Part shown: positions 1-7,467 of the stretch, one piece after another
How positions within the stretch are numbered: position 1 is the first letter of the stretch
How the letters are laid out: every line of letters begins with the position of its first letter
The notes under the pieces: generated by a model
What the model was told of the DNA's origin: nothing
Seen by the model: the letters and a program-made list of their open reading frames with translations, nothing else
The model's database searches: none
Translations under genes and position numbers: made by a program
NCBI GenBank assembly: GCA_027600665.1
Contig: JADGJL010001027.1
Coordinates: forward strand, 1-10,903
Reading direction: 5' to 3'
From: Irineochytrium annulatum
Lineage: Eukaryota; Chytridiomycota; Chytridiomycetes; Chytridiales; Chytridiaceae
Length of the DNA: 10,903 bases

Positions 1-375
1 CCCCTCGAGCGCACGCCTCACCTAATCCTCCACGCGCTCTACCTCGCCCACCGCATGCTCAGCCAGACGCCCGACAACGCTCCCCTGCCCGACGCCATCT
101 CGGGCGACGCGGTCGCGCTCCTGATGGGCTGCGTCATGATGTCGGAGTCGCAGCTCAGCGACCGGCAGACGGGTACCCGCGTGTGGGTTCGCGTGTTGGC
201 CAAGGGCGCCGACCCGCAGGATGTCACGGGCGACGAGGAGAGTACGAGGCGGTGGCTCGCCGGCGTGAAGCGCCAGTCCCTGATGGCGCTCGCGTGGGGC
301 TGCCACGTCAAGGTCGAGGATTACGTTATGTGGTTGAGGGACTTGAAGGTGTGCATGGGCGCATTGGCGTTTTAA
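1..375 (+). CDS. 3' end of a probable cyclin-fold protein (partial)
   Basis: The first frame is open from base 1 to a TAA at 373-375, giving 124 residues with no start in the window, so the 5' part lies to the left. No splice site is needed within it. The residues are helical, with cyclin-box-like spacing: a first helix around ILHALYLAHRM (residues 9-19), then ALLMGCVMMSESQLSD (about 41-56), an acidic/Arg stretch ending in RRWLAGVKRQSLMALAWG, and a C-terminal helix VEDYVMWLRDL. This order (helix, loop, VALLMGC-like helix with a following D, WxxGVKRQ-like helix) resembles the single cyclin box of fungal Pho80/Pcl-type or other atypical cyclins, which bind cyclin-dependent kinases. The coding call is firm from length, GC3 bias and clean end. 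The cyclin assignment is by remembered pattern only and could be wrong. Confidence 0.6.
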   Translation, partial: PLERTPHLILHALYLAHRMLSQTPDNAPLPDAISGDAVALLMGCVMMSESQLSDRQTGTRVWVRVLAKGADPQDVTGDEESTRRWLAGVKRQSLMALAWGCHVKVEDYVMWLRDLKVCMGALAF

Positions 376-1050
376 TTGTGTGGTTATTTATTGTGTTGTG
401 TCGAGGACTGTCATTTGACATGCGTCTTCTGTTTCCATCTTGTTTATCCCTTTACCTGTCTCGATGATAATCTATCCCTACTAGTCTTTCACCTTTTTGT
501 CTTTTGATTTTGGAGCACTTGTTATACACCTCGCTCACTCACCGCCTCTATGACGCGCACGTAGACTAGTTTCTTCCTCACTCTCCCGCTTGTTTCATAC
601 ACTAATCATCATCACCCGCTTTGTTGTTTTCGTCGTGTATTCATATTCATCAAGCATCTGTCGTCAGGTGTAATAACATATCCATTTTGCATGCCCCTAA
701 ATATCTGTTTACATGTGATTGATTTGCCTGCCAGAAGTGATAACGAAGATGAAGGATCGACGTGATCTAGATAGACATTTAAGACATTTAATAGAGCGAA
801 AATTACCAGTATTACTAGTTCCTCGATGATTGTATTGACACCACTCTTCGAAATAACGCTCACCTGCCGTTAGGCAATGAGATCCCACAAGCTTTTAACA
901 TAGCTCCACTTATTGAACTTATGAATATGCAACCTTCTTTCACAACAACAATGTAAAAAATACTGTTTGCTATATAGTGTAAAATAAAGGCAGTTGCTCT
1001 TAACAATCCCCTTCATGGGCTTCCCTATCTCGCTACGAAAGGCAACAACC
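376..1050. other. Convergent intergenic spacer, no gene seen
   Basis: AT-richer than the flanking coding DNA and lying between the stop codons of two convergent genes, so it should hold both 3' UTRs. A 9-bp tandem duplication (AGACATTTA twice, near 774-791) is present. An AATAAA-like hexamer lies near 982 on the plus strand, far from the left gene's stop. A minus-strand frame at 612-863 has low-complexity hydrophobic content and no support. Confidence 0.6.
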
Positions 1051-4000
1051 TCATGCGCTCTTCTTCACCGCGCTCGCGGACCCAAACTCTGCGTCGAATT
1101 TGAGGTAGAGGTCCAGGTCCCTATCCGACACGCTCGCCTTGACCTGTGTTAGCGCGTCGATAAAGTCGTTTATCATGATAGGGCGAACATCGTCTGCCGC
1201 GACGTTCATAATATCCTTGATGTCGCGGATCGGTCCTACGGATAGAAAGAGTTAACGTAGTGTATCGTAAATGATGATGTAGCGAGAGTGAATCGGGAAA
1301 ACTACATCATACGAAAACGGACAGCGGTGACGGAAAAAAGTTGAACATACCAATGGCCGCCTCCCGCACTAGCCCGTCCATGTCGGACCCGCTATAACCC
1401 TCCGTCATCTTCACGACGGTGTTGATCTCCTCCTCCGTCAGAGAGTGCGTCTGCTTCTTGAGTGCGTTCGTGACCATCTGATGGCGGGCCTCCGCCTCCG
1501 GTAAGGGAACGTATCTTCACGTGCACAGCAGGATTAATGTGAAAGTCGTGGGGTGGACAACAAGAGGACTTACAGCCTCTTTCGGAAGCGCCGGCGGGCG
1601 GCCTCGTCGATCTCTTGTGGCCTGTTTAGGTATGTTCTCAGTCTGCGATATCGCAGGGACATAGTTTTACCGATTTGTCGCTCCTGAGTAACCACGAGCG
1701 TTAGACGAACGCTCGTGAGAACCCAGAAAGTAGGGCACACTCACCTATCATAAGGATGCGATCGTCTGCGTCTGTCCCACACCCGTCGAACTGGACCTAC
1801 ATTGCAAACATGTGAGATTTCTGGAGAATCAAGAGATGAACGTTAGTAGTACGCACAAGAAACTCGGTCTTGATTCTCCTCGTGGCCTCATGCTCGCCGT
1901 CGCTCCTCTGCGTCAAAAGGGAGTCGACCTCGTCGATGAAGATAACCGATGGCTGGTGCACTCTCGCGACCGCGAAGAGAGCGCGCACCATCTTCTCACC
2001 GTCCCCGATCTAGCCAGAGTGCAGTAAGTCACAATTAATCAACGGGTCAACTGAAACAACGAATGTACCCATTTCGACGTCAGGGATGACGAGCTGATGC
2101 TGAAGAACGTGGCTTTGCTCTGGCTTGCGATGCATTTCCCAATCAGGGTCTTGCCAGTGCCCGGTGGCCCAAACAGCAATAGCCCTTAAAGCGTTGTGCA
2201 AGATTAACAATCGGTCGAACGAAGAATTTTCGAAAACGCAAACCTTTGGGCGGGCCTCGAATGCCCGTGAAAATATCCGGTCTTAGCATCGGCCAGACGA
2301 CGACCTCGTTGACGGTTTTCTTGGCGTGATTCAAGCCGGCGATATCCTCCCTACGGAAACATTGTCAGCAACTCAGGGCATAGCAAACTTAAGATGTAGA
2401 GGGAAACTTGCCATGTCACGCTGCATCCTTTCTCGATAATCTCGTTCATAATCGCTTCCACCATCTTCGGATCAACGTTTTTTAGTCGCTCGTCCGTCTC
2501 CACCCCGTCCTTCTTTCCCTTGCGACTATGAAAGAGGGTAACGCTCAATACAGCTTGCGTCAGAGGGAACGTTCATTATTAACTCACGCGTCATCCTTAT
2601 CCTTCAGCATCGGGGACACGAACTTCCGCTTCAGTCCCACGGACAACGTGCCCAGACTCTTCTTCTTATCACCAGCGACTGCGACCGTCGCCGGCTGTGG
2701 TGCGAACGCGGGCTGAGGCGCGTCATTCACCCTGTCTCGATGACCCTGAGGCGCCGATGTCGCGTTGGTGCCAAGGTTAATCTCCTTCCTCGACTTGCTG
2801 TCAATGAGCTGCAGTAATTATGAGTGGGCTATATCAGGGAAGTTATCGCAAACAAACCATCTTGTCGTTCGCGGTCATGAAGCTTGCCTGCTGCTTCTTG
2901 GCCGGGTCGGGAGAGACGGGAGGGTCGTCGCCATCGGAGTCCACAATAGTCGGCGCGCTCCTCTAATATCGCGAGTAGAAGCAAAGCTCAATCATCAATG
3001 ACGTCAACTCAAATACTAAAAAAACAACAACCAACCTTCCTCCCCTTGGGCACAGGCATCGGCGACACCCCCTCCGGCAGCATCGGCTCCTCCTTCAGCT
3101 GCTCCTGCGCCGCCATCTCGTAGTCCCGTCTGTGCGTCCACATCGGCTCGAAGGGAGTCCCGAGCATCGAGGCCGGCACCGTCGGAGGCTGATTATTGTA
3201 CGGAACCGACGCCGCGGAAGTTCCGGACCCCGCACCCGCGCCTGGGCCCGTCAAATCCCCCGTAACATCCGTCATGATACCGATGTGCCGTGTCGCGGGC
3301 TTGGGCGCAACGACGGGTGGCAGTGGCGGCGGTGGCATCTGCAGCACCTGCGGTGGCGGCAACTTGGGGACGACGCCTGTCATGTGTCCACGCACAGCGA
3401 TATCTAGAAACGACGGCGCGCTGCTTGCGGCGTTGTTGATGAGCATCGGGTTCACCGGCGGCCGCGGTCGCAGGAGAAGAGGAGGTGAGACCTGATCGCG
3501 CGGGTGGCGGGCGGGACGGCCACTAAGCAGGTCCTTCCACAGATCGGGCCGGCTGGTCTGGAGGGCGTTTAGGACGCCGACGTGGCTGAAGAGGCCGCCG
3601 GTCATCGGGGGTATGAGATCGTCGTTTAAGTCAGCCGACTTTCATGACCGTCAGTTGAAGATAACATGGCAAACGTTGGAATAATAAGCCAAACAGCTTA
3701 CGCTCAACGAACGAAGTATCTCCTCCGCGAGCTTGACGCCCGCATCCGGATCCACATCCGTCGCGCCCGTCAGCTTGGCGCCGGCCGCCGACTGATTCGC
3801 CTTCTCGTAAACACTGTGAGCCTGCTCCTTGATCGCACGCCTGACTCCGTCGAACGTGTGGTTGTACTCGCACATCAACTGTTGACGGGACAACGGCGTG
3901 AGAACCAGTTGGAGAAGTACAAATGGCAAGAAAGCAATCGAGGGGAATGAACGCAAACAAAGTGTACGGGGACTGCCGCAGAACTTCACTGGCACCTCGT

Positions 4001-4199
4001 TCTTCACCCTGCTGCACTCCAGCACAGCGATCATCTTCCTCTGCCTTGTATCCGCATCCAAGCTCTTCAGGTTGAGCTTGAGGCTCTCCCTCCGAGCAGC
4101 CTCCTCGTCATCCAGGAGCGCCATCCTTGACAGGAGCGCGCTAAGGTCCTGCATCGTCGAGGCCGGGTCATGAGCGGTGGATGTTGCTGCCATTAGCAT
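1051..4199 (-). CDS. FIGL1: Fidgetin-like 1 AAA ATPase, 14 exons, 749 aa
   Basis: Exons in coding order: 4199-4008, 3878-3702, 3638-3036, 2962-2858, 2808-2588, 2525-2412, 2350-2244, 2184-2069, 2009-1857, 1796-1745, 1683-1671, 1621-1574, 1514-1351, 1235-1051; total 2250 nt with all phases matching. An N-terminal helical region (1-123) resembles FIGNL1 up to its YAENIL-like helix. A Pro-rich linker follows, then FMTA (352-355), an FxxA RAD51-binding motif. [11 protein letters not shown] precedes the AAA core: WEDIAGL, Walker A GPPGTGKT (512-519), pore loop SLTSKW, Walker B VIFIDEVD (D571/E572), sensor 1 GATNRP (N617), and Arg fingers in EAARRRF. The Vps4-C-like end is [14 protein letters not shown]1 proteins are hexameric ATPases that dismantle or restrain RAD51 filaments in nuclei. 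At 749 aa it is slightly longer than the human protein. Start: ATG at 4199, with another ATG at 4193. Exon 1's 3' edge is ambiguous. Confidence 0.93.
1236..1350 (-). other. Long last FIGL1 intron with internal inverted repeat
   Basis: This 115-nt GT-AG intron (donor GTATGT, acceptor CCGTAG) is about twice the length of most others in the gene. The arms ATGATGTAG (1274-1282) and CTACATCAT (1302-1310) are perfectly complementary over 9 bp with a 19-nt loop, so the intron RNA could fold back on itself. The exon joint restores A-A-I-G-P-I-R. Confidence 0.7.
1671..1683 (-). other. 13-nt microexon encoding the AAA sensor-1 core
   Basis: The exon at 1745-1796 ends ATG-ATA-G before GTGAGT. The exon at 1574-1621 begins G-CCA-CAA after CTAAACAG. 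Between them, a CAG acceptor and a GTAAAA donor bound the 13 bases GAGCGACAAATCG. Joining all three gives M-I-G-A-T-N-R-P-Q-E, the invariant sensor-1 segment of meiotic-clade AAA ATPases. The flanking introns are 61 nt (1684-1744) and 49 nt (1622-1670). Skipping the microexon would remove A-T-N and shift the frame. Confidence 0.88.
2351..2411 (-). other. GC-AG intron in FIGL1
   Basis: The exon ends ACA-TG and the intron starts GCAAGT, the usual extended consensus for GC donors. It ends CCGTAG, followed by G-GAG-GAT-ATC. The split codon TG|G restores V-T-W-E-D-I-A-G, a conserved FIGL1 segment. A GT donor four bases further in would break the frame. Length is 61 nt. Confidence 0.85.
3879..4007 (-). 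other. First FIGL1 intron, donor uncertain, length a multiple of three
   Basis: The acceptor GTCAACAG at 3886-3879 is clear, and the next exon reads L-M-C-E-Y-N. Two donors fit the frame: GTGAAG at 4007 (intron 129 nt) and GTGCCA at 3995 (117 nt, adding V-K-N-E). Both intron versions are divisible by three and contain no in-frame stop, so retention would also leave an open frame. I prefer 4007 because its donor is nearer the fungal consensus, but cannot exclude 3995. Confidence 0.55.
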
Positions 4200-4404
4200 T
4201 TGGGTTCGGACGGCTGAGTTCGACTTTGGGCTGCACAAAATACCTTGCTATTGGAAGACATCATCGAAATATCAACAACACATATCTACATCGTAAATTT
4301 CTCAAAACTCGTAAACTTGAAGAAACAGATCGGGTTTCGAAATGGCAAAGGAAACATTACAAAGGATTAGGAAGGGATTTCAATAGAAATATGCGGACAC
4401 ACAA

Positions 4405-4929
4405 TCACTCTTCTTCCGAATCGAAAATTGTCCTCGCTAGCCTGGATTTCTTGGTCACTAAACCGGCCTCGTCCTCCTCCTCGGCTCCCCCAGGTGGCAC
4501 TAACGCTTCGACCTGCTTGATAATCTCGTCGTCCTTCTTAAAATCTGTCGACGACTCTTTCCTCGCTGCTGGCTTGCTCGCCTCCGTCTTTTTTTCCCTC
4601 TTCGACTCCTTTTCTTTCTTCGCCTCTTTCTCCTTCGTCTCCTTCCCTTCCTTCGCACCCTTCCTACCCTCCTCCTCGTCCTCTTCTTCAACCACGCTCC
4701 GCTCCGCTTCCTCGTCCTCTTGATCCCCGTCATCACCCCCATCCACCTCGTCATCGGCCTGCGCCGCCGGCGGCGCCGCCGTGGGGGGGCGGGGCCGGGG
4801 GCGACGATTTATCCTGGCCCGGCGGGGGGGGTGGGGATGGGTGTTTACGCGGAAACGGTAGCGGCTTGTGTGGTCAAAGAGGAGGTGCCCGGTGTCGATA
4901 TTGGCCGTGGAAGCGGAGGACATCAACAC
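4405..4929 (-). CDS. Lys/Glu-rich acidic hypothetical protein
   Basis: An open frame of 174 codons from ATG at 4929 (a second ATG at 4923) to TGA at 4405-4407. I do not recognise it. The first 55 residues are Arg/Pro-rich and read across the G-rich tract. Residues about 56-125 are a low-complexity, charged stretch with runs of E and D, then repeated KE/KEK units. The last 45 contain a more ordinary segment with DDEIIKQVEALVPPGG and end TKKSRLARTIFDSEEE. Such compositions are common in disordered nuclear or nucleolar proteins, but that is inference. The opposite strand is Ser-rich over the same bases, a mirror effect. The start is doubtful: the first 93 bases are antisense to the proposed cyclin exon 1, so the true N-terminus may lie elsewhere or the frame may be partly spurious. 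It lies upstream of FIGL1 on the same strand, about 205 bp away. Confidence 0.45.
   Translation of the reverse strand: MLMSSASTANIDTGHLLFDHTSRYRFRVNTHPHPPRRARINRRPRPRPPTAAPPAAQADDEVDGGDDGDQEDEEAERSVVEEEDEEEGRKGAKEGKETKEKEAKKEKESKREKKTEASKPAARKESSTDFKKDDEIIKQVEALVPPGGAEEEDEAGLVTKKSRLARTIFDSEEE
4783..4801 (+). promoter_or_regulatory. G-quadruplex-type G-run tract
   Basis: Runs of 7, 4 and 5 G separated by one and two bases satisfy the G3+N1-7 rule on the plus strand. A second G-rich block (7 and 4 G, with one T and one G between) follows at 4824-4836, ending at the proposed cyclin ATG. The tract could fold in the DNA or in a cyclin 5' UTR. Such tracts are also frequent sites of assembly error. 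Confidence 0.4.
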
Positions 4930-6028
4930 GGTCGCGTGCCGAAAACGCCGTTTATTGCGGAGGTCGAGATGGCGGATGTTCAGAGGACGACGAGTAAAAA
5001 GCCGAGCGCGGCCGTCTTGGCGGATGTCGAGATGAATGTGTTAGAGTTGGATGAAGTACTGATGGTTAGTATTCACTTTTGACGTCGGACGGCTTACATG
5101 ATCGGTTTTGCAGAAAGAAGAGTCGGGTATTCAGTCACAGATCATGCGGGATCCTGACATGGTTGGCGAGTATGCCGATGAGATTTATGCTTATTTAAGG
5201 CATCAAGAGGTGTAGTGTTTACAACCCTACATCTTTTAACTAATGCCATATAAGCTCGTAACCATGGTAGACCCCTTCTACATGGACGCCCAAGGCGCCC
5301 ATGGTTGGGACATGCGCTGCAAGCTCGTCAATTACGTCGCCGAGATCCATGAGGTCCTCAAGATGAAACCTGAGACCCTCTTCCTCGCCATCAACCTGCT
5401 TGACCGTTTCTGCGCCCAGCGCCGCGTCTCCCTCGAGAAGTACCAGCTTGCGGGCCTGACGGCCTTTTTCGTCGCGTGCAAGTACGAGGAGGTGCGCGCC
5501 GTCCGCGTGGAGGTCATCGTGCACTTTGGGGCGGGCAAGTACTCGAAAGAGGAGGTCCTGAGGGCCGAGAGGTATATGCTGGGCGTGTTGAAGTTTGTCA
5601 CGGGGTGCGTCACGCCGCTCGAGTGTGTCAGGAGGATGTCCACGGTCGATAGCGGGGATCCGAGGCCGAGGATCTTAGCCAGCTTTTTGGCGGAGGTCAC
5701 GATGACGGATCATCAGTTCCTGGCGTGCCCGCCATCGTTAATTGGGGCCGCTTGCATGTATCTCGCGAGGGGAATGCTGAGAACGCTTGAGATTTGGGTG
5801 CGTTTGTCACTTTACCTGTGATGCTAAACTAACGTGCTGTTTTTGCAGGGTAAAGAGCAGGCTCGGCTGTCGGGATACCGTCTACGCGATGTCTTGGATA
5901 CGAAGAATGCTTTGTGGCAGACGCTGCGATCCGAGTACTGCTACGATAAGATCTTTCACAAGCAAAGCAATCGGGAGGTTGCTGACTTTACTCTGAAGGA
6001 AATTCGGGCCGCAACGAACGGGTTTTAG
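4837..6028 (+). CDS. Divergent mitotic (B/A-type) cyclin, 4 exons, about 348 aa
   Basis: Exons: 4837-5064, 5114-5209, 5255-5797, 5849-6028 (TAG). The introns are 49, 45 and 51 nt with GT-AG ends, all phase 0. Exon 2 supplies EYADEIYAYLRHQE, the helix before the box in B-type cyclins. The first cyclin box begins FYMDAQGAHGWDMR and includes the landmark PETLFLAINLLDRF (147-160) and ACKYEEV (182-188). K184 and E213, the pair equivalent to the CDK-contacting Lys/Glu of cyclin A, are present, as is R129. The second box follows to the end. The usual LVDWL is LVNYV here. The product should bind and activate a Cdk1-type kinase. The start is uncertain: ATG 4837 and ATG 4969 both have G at -3 and +4, and further 5' exons are possible. 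The N-terminus is short for a mitotic cyclin. Confidence 0.85.
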
Positions 6029-6803
6029 TTTGATGTGTACACGCTGCTATTCATAGAAGACGTTGTGCGGACGGGTGTATTTTAGGTATCCTTACCTTCC
6101 TACAGCATGGCCGACGTCATTTTATCTTTCTTTGCTTTTAACCTTAGCATCTTGCCCCTTAACGTGCTGCTTACGCCTTACGTGTTCGACTCGCCTTCGG
6201 TTGAAGCACTCCCTACATTTGGTTATTTTTGTGCAATATTGTCGCCCTCATTTTTTGGTCGTTGGTTGCTTCATTAATATTGAAGCATTCTCCCTTTTTT
6301 GGTGCCTTGTTTTGCTTCGTTTGGTTGGAAGTTGCGCCCTTTTGGTGCCTTCGTTTACTTTGAAATCACCTACTCAAATCGGTTGTCAGCTTGATGTTTA
6401 CCGTCGCAAACTGAACGGATTCTTCTTGTTAATCCTTGTTCCAATTGTCACCCTTTCACTAGAAGCCACACTACACGTAATGCATATACAGATCAATATT
6501 TCCGCGCTTTGGTTTCCGCTTTCCTTCCAATCTACACCCTGGCCCGTGCTGCACCCACCACCCAAATCCTAGCCCTTTACCCCAACTACACCCCTCTTGT
6601 CTTACTGTTTGTTGCACGTTCCGCTTGGTCCGTAGAATGTACAGTGGCCGGTACCCCCAAGAGTGCTCGGTTGTGTCGTTGTCTACTTTGTTATCGCACT
6701 CTCTCGCTCGCTCAAACGCCGTCTCCCTTCTTTTTTTTTTAGAATAAATTACCCATCTCAAACATCGCGTGTGACTAAAAGTCTCCAAAGGTTCTCTCTT
6801 CAC
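6029..6803. other. Intergenic region, no supported gene
   Basis: T-rich on the plus strand, with a 12-base T/TTTTGGTGCCTT-like string occurring twice (near 6296 and 6338) and an A-tail-like T run at about 6731-6740 followed by AATAAA (about 6743). Its left part should be the cyclin 3' UTR. A plus frame at 6063-6572 is hydrophobic, T-driven and lacks any domain. A minus frame at 6471-6803 has an unconvincing composition. I see no RNA gene. Confidence 0.5.
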
Positions 6804-6808
6804 GTAAC

Positions 6809-7309
6809 TTAATATGACAAAGGAAGATCCATCCCATTTAAAAGCCCTACGGCTACCGCTAAATCTAATATCTCTACGCCAGCAAATTGAATGTCGCCAC
6901 GCCTGTAACTCAACTCAATCTTCTGCTTACAAACCCCCTTTTCCTCACCCGAGCTCTTTGCACAATCGCTGACGCCAACTTCTTTCATTCTTGCACCTTT
7001 CCAAACCAGCCCTTGGCAGCGAAAGAACTCGGAGGCAGCATCAAGCCCCGACGCCGACCTCACAGCGTCGCCTTCTGCCATTTTCCCACAAAACCATGTT
7101 GACGCGCTAGAAGTCGAGGGCTTCAGTGCTCCGAACAATCCGCCGGGGCTTGCATTTACAGAAGAGCCGGCGGCCGATGCCCGATAGAGGCAAAATCGAA
7201 GATGCGTTCTTAACCGGACCACGGCGACGCGGTGATAGATGGCGGGGAAAACGGTGGCGGTGGCGAAATCGTTGGCGGGGCGGATGGCATTGACGTGATA
7301 TTGAAGCAC
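6809..7309 (-). other. Unassigned 166-codon minus-strand open frame
   Basis: An open frame that could be the 3' exon of a minus-strand gene; it ends TAA at 6809-6811. Its ATG (7309) lies inside another open frame (7210-7464), so a spliced link from upstream is more likely than a start here. The C-terminal third looks ordinary for a protein (IELSYRRGDIQFAGVEILDL), but the codon bias is weaker than in the other genes. I recognise no family and could not find a splice joint that clearly connects it to the 7468-8726 gene. It may be non-coding. Confidence 0.25.
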
Positions 7310-7467
7310 AGCACATTTGGGCTTATGGCGATGACGTCCGCTCGGAACGTTGGCGGCATTGAGAGTAGAAGGATCGGTTCAAACTTTGCTGCGTGTTTAA
7401 TGTTAACATCGCGGTGGCGGGATTTGTCCTCTGTCGGTGCGGCTTCTACCTCGAACACTTTCAAGTG

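Noticed and set aside
612..863. Minus-strand open frame of 83 codons
   Set aside because: AT-rich, low-complexity hydrophobic composition in a convergent spacer; no splice partner or domain.
3132..3495. Plus-strand Arg- and Gly-rich open frames
   Set aside because: They are antisense shadows of FIGL1 exon 3, whose Pro-rich minus-strand reading is in phase with both neighbouring exons.
4210..4240. Possible extra 5' exon of FIGL1 (ACCEPTOR-like TTTTGTGCAG upstream of ATG 4199)
   Set aside because: The only nearby upstream ATG-containing exon would need a 13-nt intron, which is too short, and its frame ends in a stop when read through.
4181..4723. Plus-strand Ser-rich open frame
   Set aside because: Mirror image of the Lys/Glu-rich minus frame; Ser/Phe runs arise from TCC/TTC on the opposite strand of GAG/AAG repeats.
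5332..5700. Minus-strand open frame over cyclin exon 3
   Set aside because: Shadow of a clearly recognised cyclin box on the plus strand.
6063..6572. 169-codon plus-strand open frame after the cyclin
   Set aside because: Composition driven by T-rich DNA (Leu/Phe/Cys/Val), no in-phase splice partner; best read as 3' UTR and spacer.
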